Source of the DNA: Pseudomonas sp. ANT_H12B
GTDB taxonomy: Bacteria > Pseudomonadota > Gammaproteobacteria > Pseudomonadales > Pseudomonadaceae
DNA length: 64,000 nucleotides
Direction: 5' to 3'
NCBI RefSeq assembly: GCF_008369325.1
Contig: NZ_VOBI01000002.1
Location: 372,001 to 436,000 of the forward strand
Part shown: positions 33,620-42,967 of the stretch, in pieces
How the letters are laid out: the number at the start of each line of letters is the position of its first letter
Numbering within the stretch: position 1 is the stretch's first letter
Program-made: the position numbers and the translations under genes
The notes under the pieces: generated by a model
Seen by the model: only the letters and a program-made list of their open reading frames with translations
The model's database searches: none
What the model was told of the DNA's origin: nothing

Positions 33620-35797
33620 TTACAGGCCATTGGCAGCCTTGAACTCGCGACGGCGACGGTGCAGCACCGGCTCGGTATAGCCGTTCGGCTGTTGGGTGCC
33701 TTCAACCACCAGTTCGACCGCCGCCTGGAAGGCGATGTTGCTGTCGAAGTTCGGTGCCAGCGGGCGATACAACGGGTCATTGGCGTTCTGACGGTCAACC
33801 ACAGGCGCCATGCGCTTGAGGCTTTCCATGACCTGCTCTTCGGTGACGATGCCATGACGCAGCCAGTTGGCGATGTGCTGGCTGGAAATCCGCAGCGTCG
33901 CACGGTCTTCCATCAGGCCGATGTCGCTGATGTCCGGCACTTTCGAGCAACCCACGCCCTGATCGATCCAGCGCACCACGTAACCGAGAATGCCTTGGGC
34001 GTTGTTGTCCAGTTCATTCTTGATCTGCTCTGGGGTCCAGTCGGGATTGACGGCCAACGGGATGGTCAGGATGTCGTCAACCGAAGCGCGCGCACGTTTG
34101 GCCAGTTCGGCCTGACGGGCGAACACATCGACCTTGTGGTAGTGCAGCGCGTGCAGCGCGGCGGCGGTGGGCGATGGAACCCACGCCGTGTTCGCGCCGG
34201 CCATCGGGTGGGCGATTTTCTGTTCGAGCATCGCCGCCATCAGGTCGGGCATGGCCCACATGCCTTTACCGATCTGGGCGCGGCCTTGCAGACCGGTGCT
34301 CAAACCGATATCGACGTTCCAGTTTTCGTAGGCGCCAATCCACTTTTCAGCTTTCATGTCGGCCTTGCGCACCATCGGGCCGGCTTCCATGGAAGTGTGG
34401 ATTTCGTCGCCCGTGCGGTCGAGGAAACCGGTATTGATGAACACCACGCGCTCGCTGGCAGCCTTGATGCAGGCCTTGAGGTTGACCGTGGTACGGCGCT
34501 CCTCGTCCATGATCCCGACTTTGAGGGTGTTGCGCGGCAAGCCCAGCACCTCTTCAACGCGACCGAACAGCTCGTTGGTGAACGCGGCTTCTTCAGGGCC
34601 GTGCATCTTCGGCTTCACGATATAGACCGAGCCGGTGCGGCTGTTCTTGCGCGAGTTGTTGCCGTTGAGGCTGTGGATCGCCGCGAGGCTGGTCAACAGA
34701 CCGTCGAGAATGCCTTCCGGCACTTCGTTGCCGTCTTTGTCGAGGATCGCGTCGATGGTCATCAGGTGACCGACGTTGCGCACGAACAACAGCGAACGGC
34801 CGTGCAGGCTCAGTTCTTTACCATCGACACCGGTATAAGTGCGGTCGGCGTTCATGGTGCGGGTAAAAGTCTGACCGCCCTTGGAGACTTCTTCCGACAG
34901 ATCGCCCTTCATCAGGCCGAGCCAGTTGCGGTAGATCACCACTTTGTCATCGGCATCGACGGCGGCGACGGAGTCTTCGCAGTCCATGATCGTGGTCAGC
35001 GCGGCTTCCATCAGGATGTCTTTGACGCCGGCCGCGTCGGTCTGGCCGACCGGGGTGCTGGCATCGACCTGGATTTCGAAATGCAGGCCGTTGTTTTTCA
35101 GCAGGATCGCGGTCGGTGCCGATGCATCGCCGTGGAACCCGATCAGCTGGGCATCGTTGCGCAGGCCGCTGTTGCTGCCACCTTTAAGGGCGACCGCCAG
35201 TTTGCCGTCGACGATTTTGTAAGCGGTGGAATCGACATGGGAGCCGGCAGCCAATGGCGCGGCTTCGTCGAGGAAGGCGCGGGCGAAGGCAATCACCTTG
35301 TCACCGCGAACCTTGTTATAGCCTTTGCCTTTTTCCGCGCCGTCAGCCTCGCTGATGGCATCGGTGCCGTAGAGCGCGTCATACAGCGAACCCCAGCGGG
35401 AGTTCGAGGCATTGAGCGCGAAGCGGGCGTTCATCACCGGAACCACGAGCTGTGGACCGGCCATGCGGGCGATTTCGTCATCGACGTTTTGCGTCGTTGC
35501 CTGGAAATCAGCCGCTTCTGGCAGCAGATAACCGATGTCTTGCAAGAAGGCTTTGTAGGCCACAGCATCGTGCGCTTGACCCGCACGAGTCTGGTGCCAG
35601 GCATCAATACGTGCCTGGAAATCATCGCGTTTGGCGAGTAGGGCTTTGTTCTTCGGCGCCAGGTCATGAATGACCTTGTCGGCATCGGCCCAGAACTTAT
35701 CGGCGGTGAGGCCGGTACCGGGAATGGCTTCGTTGTTCACGAAGTCGAACAGGACTTTGGCGACCTGCAGGCCACCGACTTGAACGTGTTCAGTCAT
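33620..35797 (-). CDS. glcB: Malate synthase G
   Basis: The protein has 725 residues, the standard length for the G isoform, from the ATG at 35797 ([11 protein letters not shown]) with GTGAGG upstream; the frame extends 4 codons further. Recognisable blocks include [29 protein letters not shown] and [12 protein letters not shown]. It condenses glyoxylate with acetyl-CoA to give malate. It stands alone here, facing a bidirectional terminator. Confidence 0.96.
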   Translation of the reverse strand: MTEHVQVGGLQVAKVLFDFVNNEAIPGTGLTADKFWADADKVIHDLAPKNKALLAKRDDFQARIDAWHQTRAGQAHDAVAYKAFLQDIGYLLPEAADFQATTQNVDDEIARMAGPQLVVPVMNARFALNASNSRWGSLYDALYGTDAISEADGAEKGKGYNKVRGDKVIAFARAFLDEAAPLAAGSHVDSTAYKIVDGKLAVALKGGSNSGLRNDAQLIGFHGDASAPTAILLKNNGLHFEIQVDASTPVGQTDAAGVKDILMEAALTTIMDCEDSVAAVDADDKVVIYRNWLGLMKGDLSEEVSKGGQTFTRTMNADRTYTGVDGKELSLHGRSLLFVRNVGHLMTIDAILDKDGNEVPEGILDGLLTSLAAIHSLNGNNSRKNSRTGSVYIVKPKMHGPEEAAFTNELFGRVEEVLGLPRNTLKVGIMDEERRTTVNLKACIKAASERVVFINTGFLDRTGDEIHTSMEAGPMVRKADMKAEKWIGAYENWNVDIGLSTGLQGRAQIGKGMWAMPDLMAAMLEQKIAHPMAGANTAWVPSPTAAALHALHYHKVDVFARQAELAKRARASVDDILTIPLAVNPDWTPEQIKNELDNNAQGILGYVVRWIDQGVGCSKVPDISDIGLMEDRATLRISSQHIANWLRHGIVTEEQVMESLKRMAPVVDRQNANDPLYRPLAPNFDSNIAFQAAVELVVEGTQQPNGYTEPVLHRRRREFKAANGL

Positions 35798-35999
35798 TGC
35801 TTGCCTCACTCTGCTCAGCTATTTCGCTTTTCAGCTCTTCAATTTTGACAATGAAGCCTCTGGCCATTTAAACCACAAACCCGTCTGCCAGTACATGCCA
35901 TTGCGGGCGGCTGGGTTCGGTCCAATCAACGGCTTGGGGCCTTGCTGACGGGGCTTTCAGGGTTGTGGCTGCGCCTGTGGCAGACATCGATCCAACGTT

Positions 36000-36027
36000 A
36001 TGTAGTGCGCGCTGCGGCATACTACAT
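36000..36027. promoter_or_regulatory. Inverted repeat upstream of glcB
   Basis: ATGTAGT and ACTACAT are perfect arms around 14 bp (GCGCGCTGCGGCAT). It lies ~200 bp upstream of glcB in the noncoding gap; a regulator binding site is possible. Confidence 0.3.
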
Positions 36028-36191
36028 GATGAATTGCGGTTGTGAAAATTAGACTAATTACGTCGTTCTGCGACCCCGTGACGCATTGCAGTCACGTCGG
36101 GGAGCGAGATGTTCTCAAAAAACTATTGGATTGTTCCAGTTAAATATCAAAACTTGTACACGATTTGTTTTTCCCAAGTGGATCGGCGGTG

Positions 36192-36267
36192 CCTTCATTC
36201 GCGAGCAGGCTCGCTCCCACAGGTACAGCGCAGAACCTGTGGGAGCGAGCCTGCTCGCGAAGGCGTC
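36192..36267. repeat. REP pair, reverse-forward
   Basis: TTCGCGAGCAGGCTCGCTCCCACAGG and its inverse are separated by only 11 bp, just upstream of the GcvR-like gene. Confidence 0.88.
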
Positions 36268-36333
36268 AGCCGATTCAGCGCAGCAACCACCTTTGCCTAT
36301 ACTTCTTTTTCTATAACAAAAGAGGGCTGCGCC

Positions 36334-36852
36334 ATGGACCACCTCGTACTTACTGTATTCGCTCCGGACAAGCCTGGGCAGGTCGAGCGCATTGCCCAAT
36401 GCATAGCCGAGCACGGCGGCAACTGGCTGGAGAGCCGCATGTCGCGCATGGCCGGCCAGTTCGCCGGGATTCTTCGCGTGGGCGTGCCGGCCGAGGCCTA
36501 CGATGAACTGGTGGATGCCCTAAAGGCGTTGTCCGCACATGGCATTCGCGTGCTGATCGCCGAGAGCGGCATTGAGCAATCCTGCACCTGGAAACCGATT
36601 GCGATGGAATTGGTGGGCAATGACCGACCGGGAATCGTCCGCGACATCACGCGTCTGCTCAGTGAGCAGGGAGTGAACCTGGAGAGTCTGGTGACCGAAG
36701 TACGTCCGGCACCCATGAGTAGCGAGCCGTTGTTCCACGCCGAAGCCATTCTCGCGGTGCCGCTGACGTTGTCCTTGGATGTGCTGCAATCGCGCCTGGA
36801 AACCCTGGCGGACGATTTGATGGTGGAATTGGTGCTGCGCAGTGAACCCTGA
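36334..36852 (+). CDS. GcvR-like ACT-domain protein (glycine cleavage repressor family)
   Basis: The protein has 172 residues from the ATG at 36334 with AGAGGG upstream. It is made of two ACT domains: LTVFAPDKPGQVERIAQCIAEHGGNW at the N-terminus and AMELVGNDRPGIVRDITRLLSEQGVN from about residue 90. The architecture is that of GcvR, which binds glycine and blocks GcvA. No DNA-binding domain is present, so it acts through a partner. Whether it controls glycine cleavage here is inferred from the family. Confidence 0.82.
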   Translation: MDHLVLTVFAPDKPGQVERIAQCIAEHGGNWLESRMSRMAGQFAGILRVGVPAEAYDELVDALKALSAHGIRVLIAESGIEQSCTWKPIAMELVGNDRPGIVRDITRLLSEQGVNLESLVTEVRPAPMSSEPLFHAEAILAVPLTLSLDVLQSRLETLADDLMVELVLRSEP

Positions 36853-36856
36853 AAGG

Positions 36857-37003
36857 TTATCCAGGTTATACGTGCACCTGCCTGTGGATAACCTGTAGAG
36901 ACAGCCCGCCAGGCCACGTCGGCCGGGGTTCTTCAGGAACTGATCAAAAAACCAGCAGTTTCAACAAGTTGCGCACAAACGGCGGGGATCACGCTGTGGA
37001 TAA
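36857..37003. promoter_or_regulatory. Noncoding segment with DnaA-box 9-mers
   Basis: TGTGGATAA, the exact complement of the consensus DnaA box TTATCCACA, occurs at 36883-36891 and 36995-37003, and TTATCCAGG (two mismatches) at 36857-36865. The three lie within 147 bp of noncoding DNA downstream of the GcvR-like gene. Nothing else marks a replication origin. Confidence 0.4.
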
Positions 37004-37020
37004 CCTTGGGAAGGATCGAT

Positions 37021-37045
37021 GCAGGCCACGGAAGACGTGGTCTGC
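37021..37045. terminator. Hairpin between the GcvR-like gene and rarD
   Basis: GCAGGCCACG and CGTGGTCTGC form a 10-bp stem (one G-T pair) with loop GAAGA between the convergent genes. A T-rich run (GTTTTTTGA) follows only ~13 bp later on the + strand, so terminator activity is uncertain. Confidence 0.35.
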
Positions 37046-37066
37046 GGAGGTTTGTATGTTTTTTGA

Positions 37067-37954
37067 TCAACTGCGACGGCGCAGACTGATCCAGGCATCG
37101 ATGCTATAAACCGCCAGGCCTGCCCAGATAAAAATGAACGCTACCAGCGTGCTGGACGACAAGTGTTCGTCAAACAGCAGAACGGCTTGCAACAGCACCA
37201 GCGTGGGCGCCAGGTACTGGAGGAATCCGAGCGTGGTGTAGGGCAAATGCCGTGCTGCGGCGTTGAAACACACCAGCGGCACCAGCGTGATTGGCCCGGC
37301 GGCCACCAGCCACCAGGCTTCGGATGTCGTCCAGAACTCGGCTTGTGCGCTGCTTGCGCCTGGATTGAACAGCAACCAGGCGACCGCAATCGGTACCAGC
37401 ATCCAGGTTTCCACCACCAGGCCCGGCAACGCCTTGACCGGCGCCTGTTTGCGGATCAAACCGTAGAAGCCGAAGGTCAGCGCCAGCACCAACGACACCC
37501 ACGGCAGGCTGCCGACTTGCCAAACCTGCTGCGCGACGCCGGCCGCCGCCAAGCCAACGGCCAGCCATTGCATGCGCCGCAACCGCTCACCGAGGATCAA
37601 CATGCCCAGCAGCACGTTCACCAGCGGGTTGATGTAGTAACCGAGACTCGCCTCAAGCATGCGCCCGTTGTTTACCGACCAGACGTAGGTCAGCCAGTTG
37701 GCGGCGATCAGCGTGCCGCTCAGGGCCAGGATCGCAAGCCGTTTCGGATTGTCACGCAGTTCACGCCACCAGCCAGGATGTTTCCAGACCATCAGCAGCA
37801 ACGCACCAAACAGCGCGGACCAGAGCACCCGATGGATGATGATTTCCACGGCGGGCACGCTGGCGATGGCTTTGAAGTAGAGCGGGAAAATTCCCCAGAT
37901 GATGTAGGCACTCAGGCCCAGGATGTACCCGCGACGCGGGTTGGCGGCTTGCAT
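37067..37954 (-). CDS. rarD: RarD-type EamA transporter
   Basis: The protein has 295 residues with about ten hydrophobic segments in two EamA repeats. GYILGLSAYIIWGIFPLYFK and SLGYYINPLVNVLLGMLILGERL are RarD signatures. It sits in the inner membrane; the name comes from chloramphenicol-sensitivity studies, but the substrate is not established. Confidence 0.9.
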   Translation of the reverse strand: MQAANPRRGYILGLSAYIIWGIFPLYFKAIASVPAVEIIIHRVLWSALFGALLLMVWKHPGWWRELRDNPKRLAILALSGTLIAANWLTYVWSVNNGRMLEASLGYYINPLVNVLLGMLILGERLRRMQWLAVGLAAAGVAQQVWQVGSLPWVSLVLALTFGFYGLIRKQAPVKALPGLVVETWMLVPIAVAWLLFNPGASSAQAEFWTTSEAWWLVAAGPITLVPLVCFNAAARHLPYTTLGFLQYLAPTLVLLQAVLLFDEHLSSSTLVAFIFIWAGLAVYSIDAWISLRRRS

Positions 37955-38056
37955 GCAGAATCCTTGCTTAGGCAGCTAACTAAAGAGGGGGATTGTAAGG
38001 AGATTTGTCGACGAATGTCGTACCTGAATAGGTTGGTTAATTGTGAACACGAACAA

Positions 38057-38086
38057 CTGTGGGAGCGAGCTTGCTCGCTCCCACAG
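38057..38086. repeat. Single compact REP palindrome
   Basis: CTGTGGGAGCGAGC, TT, GCTCGCTCCCACAG is a near loopless perfect hairpin between srkA and rarD, which looks like a REP pair collapsed into one. Confidence 0.85.
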
Positions 38087-38100
38087 GGTTTCAGGGTGAG

Positions 38101-39075
38101 TCAGAAGAGTTTTAGGGGTTCTTCGTTGAGTGCCGCCAGTTGTTCGCGCAACGCCAACACCTGATCCCCCCAATAGCGCTCCGTACCGAACCACGGAAAA
38201 CTGCGCGGGAACGCCGGGTCGTCCCAGCGACGGGCGAGCCAGGCGCTGTAGTGCATCAGGCGCAAGGCTCGCAGCGGTTCGATCAACGCCAGTTCCCGCG
38301 GATCGAAGTCGTGGAACTCGCTGTAGCCGTCCATCAATTCCGACAGCTGACCGAGACATTCCTGACGATCACCGGCCAGCATCATCCAGATGTCCTGCAC
38401 TGCCGGGCCCATGCGGCAGTCGTCGAGGTCGACGATGTGAAACATCTCATCGCGGCACATCATGTTGCCGGGATGGCAATCGCCGTGCATGCGGATGTTC
38501 TTGTGCGGCGTAACGTTGTAGACCTCTTCCACACGCTTGAGCAGGTCGCGGGCGACGGACTCGAAAGCTGGCAGCAGGCTGCGAGGGATGAAATTACCTT
38601 CGAGCAAGGTCGTCAGCGAGTCATGACCGAAGTTCTTCACCCCCAGTGCTTCACGGTGCTCGAACGGTTTTGTCGCGCCGACGGCGTGCAGGCGACCGAG
38701 CAATTGGCCCAGGCGATACAGCTGATCGAGATTGCCCGGCTCCGGCGCACGGCCACCGCGGCGGGGGAACAGGGTGAAACGGAAACCGTTGTGTTCGTGC
38801 AGGCTTGCACCGTTGTGAACCATCGGCGCCACCACCGGCACGTCGCAGTCGGCGAGTTCGAAGGTGAATTGGTGCTCTTCGAGAATCGCTTCGTTGGTCC
38901 AGCGCTGCGGACGGTAGAACTTGGCGATCAGCGGTTCGGAGTCTTCGATGCCGACCTGGTAGACACGGTTCTCGTAGCTGTTGAGCGCCAGAATGCGAGC
39001 GTCGCTGAGAAACCCGATGCTTTCGACGGCATCGAGCACGAGGTCTGGGGTGAGGGTTGCAAACGGGTGGGCCAT
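38101..39075 (-). CDS. srkA: Stress response kinase A (YihE family)
   Basis: The protein has 324 residues from the ATG at 39075 (MAHPFATLTPD) with CAGGAG upstream. It has a choline-kinase-like fold: the catalytic loop is MHGDCHPGNMM and the metal-binding motif is IVDLDDCRMGP. In E. coli the homologue is a Ser/Thr protein kinase that counters MazF-linked death under stress. It lies upstream of rarD on the same strand and downstream of phoX. Confidence 0.92.
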   Translation of the reverse strand: MAHPFATLTPDLVLDAVESIGFLSDARILALNSYENRVYQVGIEDSEPLIAKFYRPQRWTNEAILEEHQFTFELADCDVPVVAPMVHNGASLHEHNGFRFTLFPRRGGRAPEPGNLDQLYRLGQLLGRLHAVGATKPFEHREALGVKNFGHDSLTTLLEGNFIPRSLLPAFESVARDLLKRVEEVYNVTPHKNIRMHGDCHPGNMMCRDEMFHIVDLDDCRMGPAVQDIWMMLAGDRQECLGQLSELMDGYSEFHDFDPRELALIEPLRALRLMHYSAWLARRWDDPAFPRSFPWFGTERYWGDQVLALREQLAALNEEPLKLF

Positions 39076-39178
39076 GCTGACTCCTGCGCGCAGCAGGCTG
39101 CCGCGTCCGGCCAAGCATGGTAGCGCAGACGGGGATGTTTTAGGGGGCGGGCTTGAGATGTGTGTTGTCTGGGCAGAC

Positions 39179-39268
39179 GCCATCGCGGGCAAGCCCGCTC
39201 CCACAGGATAGGCGCGATTTCAATATTGGCGCATGACCTGTGGGAGGGGGCTTGCCCGCGATGGCGGC
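39179..39268. repeat. REP pair, GGGCAAGCCC subtype
   Basis: CCATCGCGGGCAAGCCCGCTCCCACAGG is followed ~35 bp later by CCTGTGGGAGGGGGCTTGCCCGCGATGG, with one change in the second stem. Confidence 0.85.
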
Positions 39269-39271
39269 CGA

Positions 39272-41173
39272 TCAGGCGCCGACGATCCCGCCATCGTCCC
39301 GGGAAATTACCATCACCGACGACCGCGGCTTGCCATTAGGCAAATGCTCAGGGAACGTCGACCCACCGTTCTCCCCCGGATGCTGAATCCCGACAAACAA
39401 GGTCTTCTGGTCAGGCGAGAAACTGATCCCCGTGACCTCACAGCCCACCGGTCCGACCATGAAACGACGAATCTCCCCGGTCACCGGGTCGGCACACAGC
39501 ATCTGGTTGTTGCCCATGCCCGCAAAATCACCGGCATTGCTCGAATCGCCATCGGTGAGAATCCACAACCGCCCAGCCTTGTCGAAACCCAGACCATCCG
39601 GGCTGTTGAACATGTTTTGCGGCGTGATGTTCGACGAGCCACCCTTCGGCGTATTGGCATGCACGCCCGGGTTGCCGGCCACCACAAACAGGTCCCAGGC
39701 AAAGCTTTTCGAGCCGTGATCGTCGCGGTCGGTGCGCCAGCGCAGGATCTGCCCGTAGACGTTCTTCTCACGCGGGTTCGGCCCGCCCACCGGTTGGCCG
39801 TCTTCGCCGCGCTTGGCGTTGTTGGTCAGTGTGCAATAGACCTGGCCATCCTTGGGGCTGACAACGATCCATTCCGGACGGTCCATGCGCGTGGCTTTCA
39901 CCACGCTGGCGGCGAGGCGCGCGTGAATCATCACTTGGGCCTGATCGACAAAACCGCTGCTGGCGTCGATGCCGTTCTTGCCGTGGGTCAACTCGATCCA
40001 CACGCCCTGGCCTTTTGGATGATCGGCGTTGCCGTCGCCCGCGTCGAAGCGCGCCACGTACAAGGTGCCGTGGTCCAGCAGGTCGCGGTTGGCTTTGGGT
40101 TCTTTGTGGTTAATCTTGTCGCGGCTGACGAATTTGTAGATGAATTCGCCGCGCTCATCGTCGCCCATGTACACCACGGCGTGACCATCGCCGGTTTCGG
40201 CCAGGGCGGCGTTTTCATGTTTGAAACGACCCAGGGCGGTGCGCTTGACCGGTGTCGATTGCGGATCGAACGGGTCGATTTCCACCACCCAGCCGTGACG
40301 GTTGAGCTCATTGGGATTCTTCGCCAGGTCGAAGCGTGGATCGTGTTGATGCCAGTTGATGTCTTTGCTGGCCGCCACCACGCCATAGCGTTTCTGCGCG
40401 GCGTCGAATTTTTGCTCGGCGTTGCTGCTGCCGAAGCAGTCGGTGAAGTTCTCTTCGCAGGTCAGATAAGTGCCCCACGGCGTCTTGCCGTTGGCGCAGT
40501 TCTGGAAGGTGCCGAGGACATTCTTGCCGTGCGGGTCGGCACTGGTTTTCAGCAGTTCGTGACCGGCGGCCGGGCCACTCAGGCTGATTGGCGCGTTACC
40601 GTGAATGCGCCGGTTGTAGCGCGAGCCCTGAACAAATTGCCACTGGCCTTTGTTGCGCTGCACTTCGATCACCGACACGCCTTCACAGGCCAGCGCCTTG
40701 TGCACTTCGTCCGCCGATTGCGGCATGCCGCCGTGAGGGTAGAGGTAGCGATAGTTGGTGTATTCGTTGTTGATCGCCATCAACGCCCGGTTTTCATCAC
40801 CGGGAAACTCGAACAGGCTCATGCCATCGTTGTTGTCGCCGAACTGGACTTCCTGATGTTCGGCGGTGCCGTTGCCACTTGGGTCGAACGCCGGGCCATT
40901 CTTTTGCAGGGGTTGGCCCCAGCTGATCAACACCGAAGAGTTGTAGCCGGGCGGCAGGCTGATGGCGTCGCTGGTGGCGGCGGGAATGCTGTCGAAACCC
41001 AACAGTTTGCTGGAGCCGGCGCTGACACTGGCGGCCAACACGCTGCGACTCAGCAGGTTGCCGCCAAGGAACATGGCTGCACCGCACAGGGCGCCCGCGC
41101 TGATGAAGCCACGACGGCTGAGGCCGACCATATTCTCGAGGTCGGTGGATTGGTTGTCTTCTAATAGGCTCAC
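39272..41173 (-). CDS. phoX: PhoX-family alkaline phosphatase (Tat-exported)
   Basis: The protein has 633 residues from a GTG at 41173, chosen because GGGAG lies 6 nt before it; an upstream ATG frame has no ribosome site. The twin-arginine signal SRRGFISAGALCGAAMF is near residue 20, followed by the DUF839/PhoX phosphatase domain with NNEYTNYRYLYPHGG, TCEENFTDCFGSS, HGWVVEIDPFD and YMGDDERGEFIYKF. PhoX enzymes are calcium/iron phosphatases in the periplasm that release phosphate from organic esters. A weak Pho-box-like sequence lies upstream. Confidence 0.88.
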   Translation of the reverse strand: MSLLEDNQSTDLENMVGLSRRGFISAGALCGAAMFLGGNLLSRSVLAASVSAGSSKLLGFDSIPAATSDAISLPPGYNSSVLISWGQPLQKNGPAFDPSGNGTAEHQEVQFGDNNDGMSLFEFPGDENRALMAINNEYTNYRYLYPHGGMPQSADEVHKALACEGVSVIEVQRNKGQWQFVQGSRYNRRIHGNAPISLSGPAAGHELLKTSADPHGKNVLGTFQNCANGKTPWGTYLTCEENFTDCFGSSNAEQKFDAAQKRYGVVAASKDINWHQHDPRFDLAKNPNELNRHGWVVEIDPFDPQSTPVKRTALGRFKHENAALAETGDGHAVVYMGDDERGEFIYKFVSRDKINHKEPKANRDLLDHGTLYVARFDAGDGNADHPKGQGVWIELTHGKNGIDASSGFVDQAQVMIHARLAASVVKATRMDRPEWIVVSPKDGQVYCTLTNNAKRGEDGQPVGGPNPREKNVYGQILRWRTDRDDHGSKSFAWDLFVVAGNPGVHANTPKGGSSNITPQNMFNSPDGLGFDKAGRLWILTDGDSSNAGDFAGMGNNQMLCADPVTGEIRRFMVGPVGCEVTGISFSPDQKTLFVGIQHPGENGGSTFPEHLPNGKPRSSVMVISRDDGGIVGA

Positions 41174-41217
41174 ATCAGGCTCCCTGCGGGTTTTTGCAGT
41201 CACCTTAATGATGGTTG

Positions 41218-41235
41218 ATGAAGGTTTTGTTGCAG
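41218..41235 (-). promoter_or_regulatory. Possible Pho box upstream of phoX
   Basis: On the minus strand CTGCAAC-AAAA-CCTTCAT matches the PhoB 7-4-7 pattern CTGTCAT-N4-CTGTCAT at 9 of 14 positions, 45-62 bp before the GTG start. This is a weak match. Confidence 0.3.
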
Positions 41236-41306
41236 TTGTCTTGCCGCGATCCCTGTAGATACCGAACGCAGCCTTCGGCAGCTGCAAAGGTTGCGGAGAA
41301 TCGGAG

Positions 41307-42071
41307 CTAGAGCGGGATGCCGAGCAAAACGTTGGACGGGGCGAACTGCACCAGCACCGGTTTGTTGGCCGCGAGACCGAGGTTTTTCAAGTGCAGCGGC
41401 TCGACCAGCGCGCAGAGTGTCTGGCTATTGGGCAGGCCGATGCGCACTTCGCTGGGCCCGTCTTCGGCGTCGAGGATTTCCTCGACAATGCCCTTCAGGC
41501 AATTGTGTCCTGCGGTTGCAGCATCCTCAACGCCCAGCAAGTCGAGCCAGCCGGCCTTGATCAGCGCCACTACTTCGGTGCCGGTTTCCAGTTCCAGGCG
41601 CAGGGTGCTGTCGTGGGTAATCTGTGCATCGATACTTAAGCCTTCGGCCAATTCAAGGCGAATCAGGTCGTTGCGCCCCTGGGTTTCGATTGCCGAGACC
41701 TTGCCGTGCAATTGATTGCGCGCGCTGGTTCTGAGCATCAGTCGACCGAGCAGATCCAGGTCGCTGGCATCTTCAGCGGCTTCCAGCACTTGGGCCTGCA
41801 AGGCTTGCAACTTTTGATACAGGCGCAACACGCGCTCACCTTCGCTGGAAAGTTTGGCGCCGCCACCGCCCTTGCCGCCGACGCTGCGTTCCACCAGCGG
41901 TTTCTGCGCGAGGTTGTTCAACTCATCGATGGCATCCCAAGCGGCCTTGTAACTCAGGCCCGCGCTTTTGGCGGCGCGGGTGATCGAGCCCTGCTCGGCG
42001 ATGTGTTGCAACAACGCGATGCGCTGCGGACGACGGGCAATGTGCTGGGACAACAACGTAGGCAAGGACAT
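41307..42071 (-). CDS. modE: ModE-type molybdate-responsive regulator
   Basis: The protein has 254 residues. An N-terminal winged helix-turn-helix (IALLQHIAEQGSITRAAKSAGLSYKAAWDAIDELN) is followed by two Mop molybdate-binding repeats (SARNQLHGKVSAIETQG and the half starting near residue 190). It senses molybdate and regulates mod transport genes, which are not in this window. It lies 63 bp downstream of comF on the same strand. Confidence 0.9.
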   Translation of the reverse strand: MSLPTLLSQHIARRPQRIALLQHIAEQGSITRAAKSAGLSYKAAWDAIDELNNLAQKPLVERSVGGKGGGGAKLSSEGERVLRLYQKLQALQAQVLEAAEDASDLDLLGRLMLRTSARNQLHGKVSAIETQGRNDLIRLELAEGLSIDAQITHDSTLRLELETGTEVVALIKAGWLDLLGVEDAATAGHNCLKGIVEEILDAEDGPSEVRIGLPNSQTLCALVEPLHLKNLGLAANKPVLVQFAPSNVLLGIPL

Positions 42072-42134
42072 GACAAGACGCTTTGGGCTGTGACGTTGGG
42101 GAGGACGTTGGCGGCTTGGGCCTCGGGAGTCAAG

Positions 42135-42875
42135 TCAGGCTCCATCTCCGGGTTTGGGCGTGCGGGCCAGGCAATAGACGTCGACCCGCGCGGCGCCAGC
42201 GTTCATTAACAAGCGAGCCAGGGCCTGGGCGGTGGCGCCGGTGGTCAGCACGTCATCCACCAGCGCCAGGTGACGACCCTTGATGGGCGCCTCCGGCGCG
42301 AGGGCGAAAGCATGGCGCAGGTTCTTTTTGCGTTCATCGGCATTCAGGTCCTGCTGCGCGCTGGTGTCCTGAGTCCTCGACAACAACCGTTCATCGCTCG
42401 GAATGTCGAGGCTGGCGCTGAGCCAATGAGCGAGCATCGCGGCCTGGTTGAAACCTCGTTGGCGCAGGCGTTTGGGGGCCAGCGGTACCGGGATCAATGC
42501 GTCTGGCCGGTCGAGGTCTTCATCGAAGCGATGTTGCAGGAACTGAGCGAGAATTTCGGCGAGCAGACGGCCAAACGGCCATTTCGCGTTGTGCTTGAAG
42601 CGGGTGATCAGGCTGTCGATCGGAAAGCTGTAGGTCCACGGCGCTGCGACCCGTTCAAAGGACGGCGGTTGATTCAAGCATTGGCCGCACGTCAGCCCAG
42701 GCGCGGGTAAGGGCAGGGCGCAGGTCTGGCAATGGTCGCCAAGCCAGGGCAGATCGGTTTCACAAGCCGTGCAGATCGGTGTCCTTTCATCGGATGCTTC
42801 GCCGCAAAGCAAACAGATTTGTTCGTTTTTTAACCAGATGTAAACCGGTCCATCGTATCGTGGTTGACAGCGCAT
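42135..42875 (-). CDS. comF: ComF-family phosphoribosyltransferase-like protein
   Basis: The protein has 246 residues from the ATG at 42875 with AGGAAGAG upstream. A zinc finger with paired CxxC motifs (CLLC, CTAC, CQTC, CGQC) is followed by a phosphoribosyltransferase domain with [12 protein letters not shown]. Homologues help single-stranded DNA handling during competence in other bacteria; the role in Pseudomonas is unclear. Its first codons contain the bioB operator and promoter on the other strand. Confidence 0.9.
   Translation of the reverse strand: MRCQPRYDGPVYIWLKNEQICLLCGEASDERTPICTACETDLPWLGDHCQTCALPLPAPGLTCGQCLNQPPSFERVAAPWTYSFPIDSLITRFKHNAKWPFGRLLAEILAQFLQHRFDEDLDRPDALIPVPLAPKRLRQRGFNQAAMLAHWLSASLDIPSDERLLSRTQDTSAQQDLNADERKKNLRHAFALAPEAPIKGRHLALVDDVLTTGATAQALARLLMNAGAARVDVYCLARTPKPGDGA
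42838..42869 (+). promoter_or_regulatory. BirA-type operator and promoter of the bio operon
   Basis: ATGTAAACC, 15 bp, GGTTGACAG closely matches the BirA operator TTGTAAACC-N15-GGTTTACAA. The -35 hexamer TTGACA (42864-42869) lies within the right half, and AATATG follows with 18-bp spacing (TTAAAT at 16 bp is an alternative). BirA with biotinyl-AMP would block the promoter. The site lies within comF codons ~3-13. Confidence 0.75.
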
Positions 42876-42967
42876 CACTCTTCCTTAAATATGCCGAACA
42901 TCCGTGTCGCGTCTGTGGGTATTCCATCCCCCGGCCGCTTGCCAAGCATAAAACAAAGGAAACACCC

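Larger units (their letters stand above)
35798..36333. other. 536-bp noncoding gap between glcB and the GcvR-like gene
   Basis: The gap holds the glcB promoter side, an inverted repeat at 36000, an AT-rich stretch at about 36105-36175 (unusual for this chromosome) that may contain the promoter of the + strand gene, and a REP pair at 36192. Reading frames here are short and lack support. Confidence 0.6.

Noticed and set aside
33659..35641. 660-codon plus-strand frame opposite glcB
   Set aside because: Shadow of malate synthase G; no family features.
36853..37066. Replication origin suggested by DnaA boxes
   Set aside because: No AT-rich unwinding repeats, and none of dnaA, dnaN, gidA or rpmH is near; a DnaA-binding accessory site is the more modest reading.
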